Positions 1 through 8,251 of a stretch of 64,000 nucleotides of DNA are shown one piece after another. The translations under genes and the position numbers were made by a program. The notes below the pieces were generated by a model, which saw only the letters and a list, made by a program, of their open reading frames with translations, searched no databases and had not been told where the DNA came from. Source of the stretch: Croceimicrobium sp965656185. Its GTDB lineage: Bacteria; Bacteroidota; Bacteroidia; Flavobacteriales; Schleiferiaceae. The first letter of the stretch is position 1, and each line of letters opens with the position of its first letter. The stretch lies in NCBI GenBank assembly GCA_965656185.1, contig CBFHJH010000013.1, positions 4,831 through 68,830 on the forward strand, written 5' to 3'.

Positions 1-169
1 CGATAGAACCGGCGCGATTGGTCACACTACCTTCGTAAATACCGCGGAAGAAAAAACTCGCCACATCATAGAGACTCAATCCCTCGAACAAGGGTAAGGT
101 CACCCGCTTCGCGTAAGAGGCCACCGTGCGCTCTACCCTCCGCCACATCCGCTTCAGTCTTTCGATCAT
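1..169 (-). CDS. YihY/BrkB-family inner membrane protein, N-terminal fragment
   Basis: This is a partial gene cut by the left edge of the window. Reading the minus strand from an ATG at 169 gives 56 codons without a stop, beginning MIERLKRMWRRVER and continuing through LPLFEGLSLYDVASFFF to GSVTNRAGSI at the edge. The basic, Arg-rich start followed by an L-P-L-F-x-G-L-S-L-Y-D-V stretch and an S/T-N-R-A-x-S-I segment matches, from memory, the N-terminus of Bacteroidota YihY/virulence factor BrkB family membrane proteins. The membrane segments would lie outside the window. The family's function is poorly established (once called RNase BN, which was wrong). It is divergent from the flippase gene at 425, with 255 bp of repeat-bearing DNA between them. 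Confidence 0.7.
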   Translation of the reverse strand, partial: MIERLKRMWRRVERTVASYAKRVTLPLFEGLSLYDVASFFFRGIYEGSVTNRAGSI

Positions 170-224
170 AGTACAAAGGTAAAGCGAAAATGAAGATCTC
201 AAAGCTTTCCTTGTTCGCCCACCG

Positions 225-264
225 AAGCTTTACTTGTCAAGTTTTACGTGAGCGAAGGATGGCT
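225..264. repeat. Palindromic GAAGCTTTA element, long variant
   Basis: The sequence carries GAAGCTTTA (224-232), then an extra block of about 19 bases that includes GTTTTACGTG (241-250), then GCGAAGGATGGCT. Compared with the standard unit GAAGCTTTAGCGAAGGAGGGCT seen at 4458-4575, it looks like the same element with an insertion between its two halves. The same GTTTTACGTG 10-mer occurs in inverted orientation at about 8370. Confidence 0.5.
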
Positions 265-297
265 TTCCCTGCCGCCCTGCCTCCATGCCTCCATGTT

Positions 298-327
298 CAC
301 CTACCGAAGCTTTAGCCCAGGTGGGCT
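298..327. repeat. Palindromic GAAGCTTTAGC element, single copy
   Basis: A 30-base unit with core CCGAAGCTTTAGCCC. Its flanks CACCT (298-302) and AGGTG (319-323) can pair. Other copies use different bases in the same arms (AGCCCGCC with GGCGGGCT at 2253-2282), so the arm sequence varies while pairing is kept. It lies between two octamer-repeat stretches (273-296 and 339-370). Confidence 0.6.
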
Positions 328-338
328 AGCGCAGCGTG

Positions 339-370
339 CCCTGAGCCCCTGTGCCCCTGTACTTCTCTTC
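339..370. repeat. Degenerate octamer tandem repeat
   Basis: Four successive 8-base units (CCCTGAGC, CCCTGTGC, CCCTGTAC, TTCTCTTC) follow the palindromic element at 298-327. A similar period-8 stretch built on CTCCATGC lies just upstream at 273-296. The larger array of the same unit is at 4341-4428. Confidence 0.55.
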
Positions 371-424
371 TAGCGAAGCGCCCCCATAATTTTCTCCTCC
401 CAATTTCGTTCCTTTACAGCCAGC

Positions 425-1864
425 ATGGGAATCGTCGCTAAACAATCCTTTTGGAACTCCATCAACTCCTACCTCGGAGTAGCCCTTGGTGCCCTAAACA
501 CCATGGTGTTCTTTCCCTATGTTTTTCTGGCCGATGCTGATTTTAACGGAGAAATACAGACCGTACTGGCCTTCGCAGCCATAGCTTCTACCCTGGGTCA
601 TCTGGGTTTACCGATCACCATCACCACCTATTTCCCTCGTCTTAAGGAAAGTCAGCGCGCCCAGCTCTGGTCCTTGGCTCTCTTATTAATTTCTGCATCT
701 AGCATGGCCCTCGGCTTAGCTTCCTTGGTGGTGCGTTTCGGCTTCGGACTGGCCGCCAATAATATATTCTTTGCTCTCATTATCACCCTAAGCATGCTCA
801 GCTTCGAGCTGTTCGCTGCGCTTAGCCAGCATCATAAAGAAGTGATCTTCCCGCAGTTCCTCAAGCAGGTTTTCCGACGCATGATAGTTACCGTGGCCTT
901 GGCTCTTAGCTTTTTCTTAGAGATCGGGCATACCTCCTTCTATTATGTCCTCGCTATCGGATACGGCATCCAAGTCCTACTGGCCCTTAGACACAGTCGT
1001 CGCCACTTTCCTACTTTTCAATGGCGCTTCGACCAAATACAATTGCGACCCATAGTTTCCTACGGACTCATGGTCATGCTCGCCTCGGCGGCGATGATCT
1101 TAGTGTCTCGGATCGATATTTTAATGATCCGCGGATTATTAGGTAAAGCGGAAGTAGCCTTTTATAACATCGCCTTTTTTATCGGTACTGTGGTGTCGGT
1201 TCCTTCCAAGGCCCTTTTCGTAAGTCTGCGTCCCTTTTTAGCCAAAGCCTGGGCCGACCAAGATCTGCCTGAGATCGAATCCATTTACCGCCGATCGGCC
1301 CTCAATCAGATGATCTCCACTTCCCTGATCTTCCTATTGATCTGGGTAAACCTCGACCTTGCCTGGCTCATCATACCCGAAGAATACCAGTTTGCCGATG
1401 CGGCCTGGGTGGTGCTGGCCATTGCTTTGGGTGAGATCATCCAGGGTGCCAGTGGCGTTAACGGTATCATCCTCACCATAACCGACCGCCAGCGCTTTAA
1501 TTTCTATACGGGCCTGGCGCTCATTGGCATAACCATCGCTACTAACTTCCTCTTTATTCCGCGTTTTGGCCTCCTCGGAGCAGCGGTGGCCAGCTTTAGC
1601 GCCATGTTCCTTATTAACCTCATTAAACTCATTATCCTCGGCCGTGATCTGCATATTTGGCCGCACAGTAAAGCACTTTTCCAGGTACTTTTTGTCGGAC
1701 TCACCGCCTTTGGCTTGGTAAGTCTGGTCCAAGCCCAAGGTCTAGCCCTCTATTTCGAACTCCCCCTGGGCAGCGGATTGGTACTGATCTGCTTCGGCCT
1801 CCTGTACCGCTACAGCCAGGCTTTCGACGATTTGAAAGGGTTTTTTGGAAGGAAAGGGAAATGA
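425..1864 (+). CDS. Oligosaccharide flippase (Wzx/MATE-like, MOP superfamily)
   Basis: 479 residues that are almost entirely alternating hydrophobic segments, with about 12-14 predicted membrane helices and no signal peptide. The start (MGIVAKQSFWNSINSYLGV, then a PYVF segment) is the usual opening of Bacteroidota polysaccharide-export flippases. These proteins move undecaprenyl-linked oligosaccharides across the inner membrane. The C-terminal half (GLLGAAVASFSAMFLINLIKLIIL) keeps the glycine-rich helix pattern of the MOP superfamily. It is transcribed alone; the next gene, asnB, is on the opposite strand. Its neighbours (asnB, YfhO, PIG-L, then a glycosyltransferase operon) support a role in surface polysaccharide export. 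The exact substrate cannot be read from sequence. The ATG at 425 is the only sensible start. Confidence 0.85.
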   Translation: MGIVAKQSFWNSINSYLGVALGALNTMVFFPYVFLADADFNGEIQTVLAFAAIASTLGHLGLPITITTYFPRLKESQRAQLWSLALLLISASSMALGLASLVVRFGFGLAANNIFFALIITLSMLSFELFAALSQHHKEVIFPQFLKQVFRRMIVTVALALSFFLEIGHTSFYYVLAIGYGIQVLLALRHSRRHFPTFQWRFDQIQLRPIVSYGLMVMLASAAMILVSRIDILMIRGLLGKAEVAFYNIAFFIGTVVSVPSKALFVSLRPFLAKAWADQDLPEIESIYRRSALNQMISTSLIFLLIWVNLDLAWLIIPEEYQFADAAWVVLAIALGEIIQGASGVNGIILTITDRQRFNFYTGLALIGITIATNFLFIPRFGLLGAAVASFSAMFLINLIKLIILGRDLHIWPHSKALFQVLFVGLTAFGLVSLVQAQGLALYFELPLGSGLVLICFGLLYRYSQAFDDLKGFFGRKGK

Positions 1865-2286
1865 TAGCAGAGATTTGAGGAAGGAGACATGGGACGTGAA
1901 ATAGTTCTCCGTCTCTGGTTTAGATGGACCACAATGAGAGGGATCAACTCTAAAAGCAAATCTTAGATCAACGGGATAGGAACGCGATTACAGTTAAGCA
2001 AAGACCTAAATATCAAAGTACTAAGAATGCCTCGTTTTACGGAGTCGAAGGATAAAGCTTTAGCGGGAAAGTGTATTTCTCCTACCTATCGGCGAGTAGG
2101 CTGAGCCCATCCAAGGGTCTCATTATTCGAAGAGTCAAAAGCCCTACAATCAATACGCTTCTCCAAACTCAACATGAAACTGTAGTTAACTCAGAATTAA
2201 AACATGATCATCCCAGCATCCCTGCCTCCACACTAGCGCTGCGTTCCATGCTAGCCCGCCAAAGCTTTAGCGCAGGCGGGCTCCGC
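1865..2286. other. Intergenic region with repeat fragments
   Basis: 422 bp between the convergent flippase and asnB genes. I see no convincing gene. It holds a fragment GCCTCGTTTTACG...GATAAAGCTTTAGCG (about 2028-2070) that resembles the long variant of the palindromic element at 225-264, and a full palindromic copy at 2253-2282. Apparent open frames here are built from repeats and lack recognisable protein features. Confidence 0.6.
2253..2282. repeat. Palindromic element with perfect 8-bp arms
   Basis: AGCCCGCC (2253-2260) and GGCGGGCT (2275-2282) are perfect reverse complements around a 14-base centre that starts AAAGCTTTAGCG. It sits 4 bp beyond the asnB stop codon. There is no T-tract on either side, so it looks like a dispersed REP-like element rather than a normal terminator, although it could still protect the asnB mRNA 3' end. 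Confidence 0.65.
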
Positions 2287-4128
2287 TCATCCCGCCTTAA
2301 CCCACTTATCCAGCATAGCCAGGCGCCATACCAAACGGGCGTTCTTGTTGTTTCCAGACTGATAATCCTTGATCAGCTCTTTCACTTTGGTATCGGCTAA
2401 GAAGGGGGTTTCTCCCTTGAGGGTTTCTTGCAGTAGAGGCTTAAAAGCGCCACGGAGCCATTTGCTTTCGCCCGGCGTTACGAAGCCTTTCTTATCCTTA
2501 CGGTCGATGATCGGCGCCGGCATAATGCCCCGCATCGATTCTCTCAAAATGCGCTTACTCCAACCCATTTGGAGCTTATAACTATCCGGCAAACTAAAAC
2601 TATATTCTACCAAGCGATGATCTAAGAAGGGTACGCGCGACTCGATCGAGAAGGCCATCGAATTGCGATCCTCGTTGTGAAGCAAACTCGGCAGTGAGGT
2701 GCGGGAAGTGAGCTGATACAAGAACTGATTCAATCGGCTGCCCCCCGCCGGTTGCCAGAGTTGCGGATTAGGCGACTCTTGGGCTCCTAAAAAGGGATAA
2801 AACTTTCGGTATTCGGTTTGATACAAGGTATTTTCGGAAGTCATCGCGGCAAATACACTCTTACCATAACTACCTAAATGGGCCATGGCCGAGCGAGGTC
2901 TTAGGGCCTGAAATGCTTGGAGTTCCCTCACAAAACTGATCGGCTTTAAGCCCAGCAAACTACCGGCAGCCAAACGGTAAAAAGAGTGATCGTAACCAGC
3001 GAGGTATTCATCGGCCCCTTGCCCGTCCAATAAGACTTTCATCCCGTGTTGTTTGGCCAACTTCATTACGAAATACTGCGACAATGGCGAGCTCCCCCCG
3101 GGCGGTACGTCGAAGTAACTGAAAAAAGTTTCGAATTCTTCCAAGAGCTCATCGCCTTGGGGCGAATAATCGTAGGGATCTAAATTGGGATAAGCATCGG
3201 TCACCATTTTGGCCCAAGGACGTTCGTCTACCTCATCCTTTCCGCCGTAGTAAATGGTAAAGGTCTTAAAGTTCAAATCAGGATAGAGTTTCCCTACCGC
3301 CGAGCAAATCGCCGAGCTATCCAAACCACCGCTCAAGCAGGCTCCCACCGGAGTATCGGCCCGCATATGCAGTTGTAAACTATCCATAAAAAGCTCCCGC
3401 CAGCGTTCCTGAGCCTCGGCAAAAGGTATTTTCTCTTGCTGCAGCGAAAGATCCCAGTAGCGGTACACCTGCAGTTTGCCCTCTTTATAAACTAAGTTAT
3501 GCGCTTCCGGCAAGGCTTTAATTCGGGCGTAAAAGGTTTCGTCGGCATAGGTTTGCCAACCTAATTGTAGGAAGCGGTAAAAGTGATTGGCATTGTAGTC
3601 GGCTTTAAAGAGCGGACTTAACTTGAGCGCTTTGTACTCCGAGGCAAAATAGAAACGACTCCCTTCACTTTGGTAATAAAAGGGCTTTATGCCGAAACGA
3701 TCCCGGCTGCAAAACAGCTTGCGATCTTGATGGTCCCAAATCGCAAAAGCCCACATTCCCATAAAATGCGTCACACAAGACTCCCCCCAGTGCAGATAAG
3801 CAGCGCAGATAACCTCGGTATCGGAGGTGGTCGCAAAGGCATAGTCCTCCGCTTCCAGCTCCCGGCGAATCTCTTTATAATTGTAGACCTCACCATTAAA
3901 GGCTAAGGAAACTTTACGGCCCTGCCATTCGTAGTGAAAAGGCTGATGCGCCGCCGCACTGAGGTCGATAATGCTCAGTCTGTTATGTCCCAAAACCAGC
4001 TCATTCTGCTGCCAGTGACCGCTGTAATCCGGACCCCGGTGCATAATGCTGTTCAACATCGCTTCTATGGTACCCTTTTGGGCTTCACCACTTAGCTTAC
4101 CATCAATAAAACCGGCGATACCGCACAT
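2287..4128 (-). CDS. asnB: Asparagine synthase (glutamine-hydrolysing)
   Basis: 613 residues. The protein begins MCGIAGF, so Cys2 becomes the N-terminal nucleophile of the class II (Ntn) glutaminase domain (about residues 2-200; RFGIKPFYY and the FNGEVYNY segment are typical). The synthetase domain follows, with the ATP-pyrophosphatase loop SGGLDSSAIC near residue 267 and the later LLDGQGADEYLAGY and IESRVPFLDHRLVEY segments. The family transfers glutamine amide nitrogen to aspartate. AsnB paralogues inside polysaccharide loci may instead amidate sugar acids. The glycan neighbours make that possible here but do not prove it. Transcribed alone on the minus strand; the start is fixed by the catalytic Cys2. 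Confidence 0.9.
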   Translation of the reverse strand: MCGIAGFIDGKLSGEAQKGTIEAMLNSIMHRGPDYSGHWQQNELVLGHNRLSIIDLSAAAHQPFHYEWQGRKVSLAFNGEVYNYKEIRRELEAEDYAFATTSDTEVICAAYLHWGESCVTHFMGMWAFAIWDHQDRKLFCSRDRFGIKPFYYQSEGSRFYFASEYKALKLSPLFKADYNANHFYRFLQLGWQTYADETFYARIKALPEAHNLVYKEGKLQVYRYWDLSLQQEKIPFAEAQERWRELFMDSLQLHMRADTPVGACLSGGLDSSAICSAVGKLYPDLNFKTFTIYYGGKDEVDERPWAKMVTDAYPNLDPYDYSPQGDELLEEFETFFSYFDVPPGGSSPLSQYFVMKLAKQHGMKVLLDGQGADEYLAGYDHSFYRLAAGSLLGLKPISFVRELQAFQALRPRSAMAHLGSYGKSVFAAMTSENTLYQTEYRKFYPFLGAQESPNPQLWQPAGGSRLNQFLYQLTSRTSLPSLLHNEDRNSMAFSIESRVPFLDHRLVEYSFSLPDSYKLQMGWSKRILRESMRGIMPAPIIDRKDKKGFVTPGESKWLRGAFKPLLQETLKGETPFLADTKVKELIKDYQSGNNKNARLVWRLAMLDKWVKAG

Positions 4129-4186
4129 GGAAAATCTATTAGAGCTTGCAAATTAAGAACATTGCCGCGGTATTGGGAAAATCGAC

Positions 4187-4242
4187 TTTAGAATTTAGAG
4201 TTTAGAGTTTAGAGTTTAGAGTTTAGAATGTAGAATTTAGAG
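4187..4242. repeat. Heptamer tandem array TTTAGAR
   Basis: Eight consecutive 7-base units: TTTAGAA, then four TTTAGAG, TTTAGAA, TGTAGAA, TTTAGAG. It lies upstream of asnB (59 bp before its start codon), in the gap between asnB and the YfhO gene. A degenerate array of the same period occurs at 7812-7846. Confidence 0.8.
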
Positions 4243-4340
4243 TCCTGTCCGTCCCTGATGTAGTTTGACCACAATTACGATGGTCGACTATCCCCATGAG
4301 CCTCCGAAAAACCTGTCAACTGAAATCAGGAAAGGACACC

Positions 4341-4428
4341 TCCTGTGCTTCTGTGCTTCCGTGCCCCTGTGCTTCTGAGCCCCTGAGCCCCTGAGCCTCT
4401 GTGCCCCTGAGCTTCTGAGCCTCTGTGC
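4341..4428. repeat. Octamer tandem array YYCTGWGC, 11 units
   Basis: Eleven in-phase 8-base units such as TCCTGTGC, TTCTGTGC, CCCTGAGC and CTCTGTGC. Substitutions fall mainly at positions 1-2 (C/T) and 6 (A/T). Degenerate units continue to about 4445, and the array is followed after a short spacer by four palindromic units at 4458-4575. On the minus strand it yields a meaningless repeated translation. Confidence 0.8.
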
Positions 4429-4457
4429 TACCCTGCTTCCCATGCTCCCCCAGATCT

Positions 4458-4575
4458 CCCGCCGAAGCTTTAGCGTAGGAGGGCTCCCCCGCCGAAGCTT
4501 TAGCGTAGTAGGGCTCGCCCGCCGAAGCTTTAGCGAAGGAGGGCTCGCCCGCCGAAGCTTTAGCGAAGGAGGGCT
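4458..4575. repeat. Four tandem 30-bp copies of the GAAGCTTTAGCG palindromic element
   Basis: The core GCCGAAGCTT recurs at 4461, 4491, 4521 and 4551, exactly 30 bp apart. The unit is CCCGCCGAAGCTTTAGCG, then WAGKAGGGCT. Unit arms GCCCGCC and GGAGGGC can pair with one mismatch. The array ends 38 bp before the start codon of the YfhO gene. Read on the minus strand it encodes a repeated F-A-K-A-S-A-G-E-P-S string, which from memory is a common spurious translation of such repeats in environmental genomes. No unique spacers separate the units, so it is not a CRISPR array. Confidence 0.85.
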
Positions 4576-4613
4576 CCATATCTTTCCTATATTTGGCCCT
4601 CAAACCATATTTC

Positions 4614-7145
4614 ATGTTTCAGAAATACAAGCTTCACCTTATTGCGCTGGGTATCTTCATCCTAGCGGCAGCCTTCTTTTCGGCGCCGGTACTATCGGGA
4701 AAGACCATCCAGCAAAATGATATTAAGCAACACGCCGGCTCGGCTACCGAGATCAAAAAATACCGTGAACAAGAAGATCGCCAGATCTATTGGACCAATA
4801 TCATATTTGCCGGCATGCCTTCATACATGACTTCGGTAATCCATAAAGGTGAGATCCTGCGCTACATTCCGCGCACCATCAATAGCGTATTTCTCGATCC
4901 AGCCATAGGGTATCCCCTTATGCTCATGATCGGTTTTTACATCTTAGGCATGGCATTTAAAGTGGATCCAAAAATTGCCATCCTAGGCGCTTTGGCCTAT
5001 GGCTTTTCGAGCTACTTTATCATTGTATTAGAGGCCGGACATAATGCCAAGATTCACGCCATGGCTTATCTACCAGGGATTTTAGCCGGCATGGTCTATG
5101 CCTATCGCCGCCAAAAGCTCTTCACCGGCTTGGGCCTATTTGCCCTTTTCTTGGCCCTAGAGCTCAGTGCGCGTCACCCCCAAATGTTCTATTATTTCCT
5201 CTTTCTCGCTATTCCTTACGGTATTTATGAAGGAGTAAAATCATTTAATAAAAAGCATTTTCCACAATGGCTCAAAGCCACTGGCTTATTACTGGCAGGT
5301 GCATTATTGGCGGTGGCCACCAACTACTCCTACCTAAAGTCTACTCTAGAATTTTCCAAACAAACCATCCGCGGTAAATCGGAGTTGAGCCTTAATCAGG
5401 AAAACAAGACCGATGGCCTCGACCGAGATTATGTAACCAACTGGTCTTATGGTATCGACGAATCGTGGACCTTACTGATCCCCAACTTTAAGGGAGGAGC
5501 TACGGCTGCCCTCCAATCGCAAGAAGGGGCACTAGAAGATGTTGATCAACGCTTTAGGCAGACCATCGCGCAACAAAATAGCTATTTTGGCAACCAGCCT
5601 TTCACATCAGGACCGGTGTACGCTGGTGCTATCGTGGTACTTTTAGCCTTGTTAGCGCTGGTCTTTTACCGCGGTAAACTCAAATACCTCTTGCTGGGGA
5701 TATTCGCCCTTACCCTAATGCTAGCTTGGGGAAAGAACTTTAATGGCCTCACCGATTTCTTCCTCGACAACTTTCCCTACTACAATAAATTTAGGGCCGT
5801 AGCTTCCATGTTGGTCATCCCAGAACTGATCCTTCCGATCTTGGCTATTCTTGGCTTACGGTCGATCAGCAATTGGTCTAAAGAAGATTGGCAAAAACCG
5901 ATCAAATTACTGATCGGCGGTGAGCAAACTCGGGTCAAAGTGCTTTATGGTCTTGGTGGCTTGCTTGTCCTTTTCCTGCTCTTAAACCTTTTTGCACCTG
6001 GCCTATTCAACAGCTTCATGAGCGACCAAGAAGCGCAGACCTTACCGGGAGCATTGGCCAATGCTGGTTTTAATCAGGCACAAGCCTCCGAATTCATGTC
6101 GGCTCTTGAAGGAGCGAGAACGAAGGTTTTTAAAGCTGATGTCTTGCGCAGCTTGGGCTTTGTCTTGGCTGGATTGATCGTCCTGATCTTTTTTGCTCGC
6201 GGATCGGCCAAAGCCAATTATATGCTCATTGGCCTGAGTGTACTCATATTCGTGGACCTCTTCAGTCTTAACAAACGATACCTCAACGAGGAAAACTTCG
6301 TTCCTAAAGAACAATTAGCCGATAATTACGGAGTAAGCCCCAGTCCGGCCGACCAGTTTATCATAAACCAATATACTCAGGAGCCTTACTTCCGGACGCT
6401 TAACTTAAGCGTATCGCCCTTTAATGACGCCTCTACCTCCTTTTTCCATTACAGTATCGGGGGCTATCACGGGGCCAAACTCAAGATCTACCAGGAACTG
6501 ATCGAAAATCAATTGGGCAATGAGATCGAAGCCTTGCGCCAATCTCTACAAAACCGAAGCTTCCAGCCCGGTGACCTTCAAAACATGCCGGCCTTGCGCA
6601 TGCTAAATACTCGCTATGTCATTACCAGCCCTCAAGGCCGACCGCTCGAAAATACCGCACGCTTGGGCAATGCTTGGCTGGTATCCAATATAAAAGAAGT
6701 GGCTACTGCCGATGAGGAGATCCTCAGCATTAAGGAGGTCGATCCGGCACAAACCGCTATTTTACGAAGCGACTATGCTGCTAAAGTGGGCAGTCTGCCG
6801 GCCAATGCCGGTCAGGGAAGCGTGCGTCTCACAAGCTACGATCCAGAAAAATTGACCTACCAATATCAAGGACAAACCGAAAATCTAGTTGTGTTCTCCG
6901 AAATCTGGTATCCCCATGATTGGAAAGTGTACATCGATGGGGAAGAAGCAGAATTACTGCGCGCCAATTACGTTTTACGGGCCTTAAAAGTGCCGGCCGG
7001 TAGTCATGAGATCACCATGGAATTTACGGCGGCCGAAAGCACAGCCGGTAGCGAATGGCTTGCTCTGATCGCCAGTTTAGGAATTTTAGCCCTCGTTCCC
7101 TTTGGGCTATGGTTCGATAATAAATCAAAAAATGAAGCCGCTTAA
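4614..7145 (+). CDS. YfhO-family membrane protein
   Basis: 843 residues from the ATG at 4614. A longer reading from a TTG at 4593 is less likely because it abuts the repeat array. The N-terminal 570 residues hold about 12 hydrophobic segments with loops such as GMPSYMTS, GHNAKIHAMAYLPG and ARHPQMFYYF, a pattern I recognise from YfhO-like (PF09586) membrane proteins of Bacteroidota. A soluble region follows, with the ENLVVFSEIWYPHDWKVYIDG segment typical of the family C-terminus, then a last membrane helix. In Firmicutes YfhO takes part in glycosylating lipoteichoic acid. In Bacteroidota the substrate is unknown, but a GT-C-like glycosyltransferase role is plausible. It ends 14 bp before the PIG-L gene, so the two are probably cotranscribed. 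Confidence 0.8.
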   Translation: MFQKYKLHLIALGIFILAAAFFSAPVLSGKTIQQNDIKQHAGSATEIKKYREQEDRQIYWTNIIFAGMPSYMTSVIHKGEILRYIPRTINSVFLDPAIGYPLMLMIGFYILGMAFKVDPKIAILGALAYGFSSYFIIVLEAGHNAKIHAMAYLPGILAGMVYAYRRQKLFTGLGLFALFLALELSARHPQMFYYFLFLAIPYGIYEGVKSFNKKHFPQWLKATGLLLAGALLAVATNYSYLKSTLEFSKQTIRGKSELSLNQENKTDGLDRDYVTNWSYGIDESWTLLIPNFKGGATAALQSQEGALEDVDQRFRQTIAQQNSYFGNQPFTSGPVYAGAIVVLLALLALVFYRGKLKYLLLGIFALTLMLAWGKNFNGLTDFFLDNFPYYNKFRAVASMLVIPELILPILAILGLRSISNWSKEDWQKPIKLLIGGEQTRVKVLYGLGGLLVLFLLLNLFAPGLFNSFMSDQEAQTLPGALANAGFNQAQASEFMSALEGARTKVFKADVLRSLGFVLAGLIVLIFFARGSAKANYMLIGLSVLIFVDLFSLNKRYLNEENFVPKEQLADNYGVSPSPADQFIINQYTQEPYFRTLNLSVSPFNDASTSFFHYSIGGYHGAKLKIYQELIENQLGNEIEALRQSLQNRSFQPGDLQNMPALRMLNTRYVITSPQGRPLENTARLGNAWLVSNIKEVATADEEILSIKEVDPAQTAILRSDYAAKVGSLPANAGQGSVRLTSYDPEKLTYQYQGQTENLVVFSEIWYPHDWKVYIDGEEAELLRANYVLRALKVPAGSHEITMEFTAAESTAGSEWLALIASLGILALVPFGLWFDNKSKNEAA

Positions 7146-7159
7146 AGCGGATCCACTCT

Positions 7160-7798
7160 ATGAATAACGTTAAGAAAGTACTTTTACTGGCTCCGCATAC
7201 CGACGATGCTGAATTAGGTTGCGGCGGAACCATGGCCAAAATGCTGGAAGAAGGCATTGAGATCCACGTCGCTGCTTTTTCAACCGCTCGCGCCTCCCTA
7301 CCTCCCGGCAGTGACCCCGACCTGTTACGTAATGAATTCGTGGCGGCCATGGATTTCTTTGGCATTCCTCGTGATCACTTGTACATCTACGACTATGAGG
7401 TGCGCAAGCTCAATTACAGTCGCCAAGAGGTCCTGGAAGAATTGGTGAAGTTACGCGCTAGTATCGCGCCTGACATGGTCTTAGTTCCTTCCGGTGCCGA
7501 CTTACACCAAGACCATCAGGTAGTCTATAATGAAGGCCTACGCGCATTCAAAGAAGTGACCCTTTGGGGTTATGAACTTCCCTGGAACCATATCAGCTTT
7601 TCGGCTCAGGCCTTTGTTACCCTCGAAAAACATCACCTCGATAAGAAATGGGCCGCCTTGAAACACTACGAATCGCAATTCGTGAAACAACGCCAATACT
7701 TCACCGAAGAATTCATCTACGGCTTAGGAAAAGTGCGTGGCACTCAAGTTCGCGCCGAATATGCCGAAGCTTATGAGGTGATCCGCACGCGGTGGTAG
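7160..7798 (+). CDS. PIG-L/LmbE-family deacetylase
   Basis: 212 residues, cytoplasmic. The N-terminal zinc-site motif APHTDDAELGCGGT (residues 11-24) is the family signature (P-H-x-D-D). The second histidine cluster DLHQDHQVV near residue 114 fits the H-x-x-D-H metal ligand motif. PIG-L enzymes remove acetyl groups from GlcNAc-type substrates. The substrate here is unknown. The sequence is unlike the bacillithiol enzyme BshB1 as I remember it. It follows the YfhO gene by 14 bp, and both sit in a glycan region, so a surface-sugar substrate is the simplest guess. Confidence 0.85.
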   Translation: MNNVKKVLLLAPHTDDAELGCGGTMAKMLEEGIEIHVAAFSTARASLPPGSDPDLLRNEFVAAMDFFGIPRDHLYIYDYEVRKLNYSRQEVLEELVKLRASIAPDMVLVPSGADLHQDHQVVYNEGLRAFKEVTLWGYELPWNHISFSAQAFVTLEKHHLDKKWAALKHYESQFVKQRQYFTEEFIYGLGKVRGTQVRAEYAEAYEVIRTRW

Positions 7799-7811
7799 AG
7801 AGGTTTGGGAT

Positions 7812-7846
7812 GTTAGAGTCTAGAATCTATAGTGTAGATTTTAGAT
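7812..7846. repeat. Degenerate heptamer array
   Basis: Five 7-base units (GTTAGAG, TCTAGAA, TCTATAG, TGTAGAT, TTTAGAT), starting 13 bp after the PIG-L stop codon. This is a degenerate version of the TTTAGAR array at 4187-4242. Confidence 0.55.
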
Positions 7847-7914
7847 GCGTGAAAGCCGACTCCCTAGCGCTGATAAATGTCAAAATTCGAAGCCTCCCCT
7901 TTTTAGTTAAAGGA

Positions 7915-8183
7915 TGATGGATCATCTATGGGGCTAAAACATAACCTCGAAGAGTTTGTAAAGTCACTTTATAGGTAGAATTCTCTTCCCTTTCACAAAA
8001 AGATTTGCGGGTGACAGGGACGGCATCGACTTGTGACCCAGCTTGTCCGCCTTTGAGGATAAAATTTAAGGGAGCAAGCCAAGCCTTGATCCTATTTTTT
8101 CTTTTTACACCAAGTTAAAAAGGACAAAGAAAGGGCCTCCTGTGGCTTCGCACGGAACAGGCCCGCCCGGCCATAGGGCCTTG
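7915..8183 (+). repeat. Dispersed intergenic element, copy 1
   Basis: This stretch is a diverged relative of 8400-8712. Shared landmarks in the same order are GGGGCYAAAMC, TAACYTCGAA, ATAGGTAGAATTC / ATGGGTAGAATAC, a GCGGGTGAC box (8009 and 8502), and a closing GCCYGCCCGGCCAYAGGGC box (8160-8178). No credible ORF runs through it. Confidence 0.5.
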
Positions 8184-8218
8184 AAAGAATATAGGCTTTT
8201 TACCTAAGAAAACTTATC

Positions 8219-8251
8219 GAAGGATGCTTCGACGCAGCTCAGCATGACAGA
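8219..8251. repeat. Short dispersed repeat (CTTCGACGCAGCTCAGCATGACA type)
   Basis: GAAGGATGCTTCGACGCAGC followed by TCAGCATGACAG resembles a short repeat family, CTTCGACTCCGCTCAG(A/C)ATGACA, that I recall from many Bacteroidota and other genomes. Only this one copy is in the window, so the call rests on recollection. Confidence 0.4.

Noticed and set aside
1334..1738. Minus-strand frame of 134 codons inside the flippase gene
   Set aside because: It is antisense to membrane helices of a clear flippase and has the charged, low-information look of a shadow frame.
2253..2282. asnB terminator
   Set aside because: The stem is perfect but there is no T-tract, and the element belongs to a dispersed repeat family found in other positions.
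2071..2400. Plus-strand frame of 109 codons between the flippase and asnB
   Set aside because: It runs through a palindromic repeat and into the antisense of asnB, with no signal peptide or known motif.
4458..4575. Regular 30-bp repeats as a possible CRISPR array
   Set aside because: The units are directly adjacent with no unique spacers between them, no cas genes are present, and the same unit occurs singly elsewhere in the window.
4316..4615. A 99-codon minus-strand frame encoding repeated F-A-K-A-S-A-G-E-P-S and S-T-E-A-Q strings
   Set aside because: It is a translation of the octamer array and the 30-bp palindromic repeats. The periods (8 and 30) are those of the DNA repeats, and the string is a well-known spurious product.
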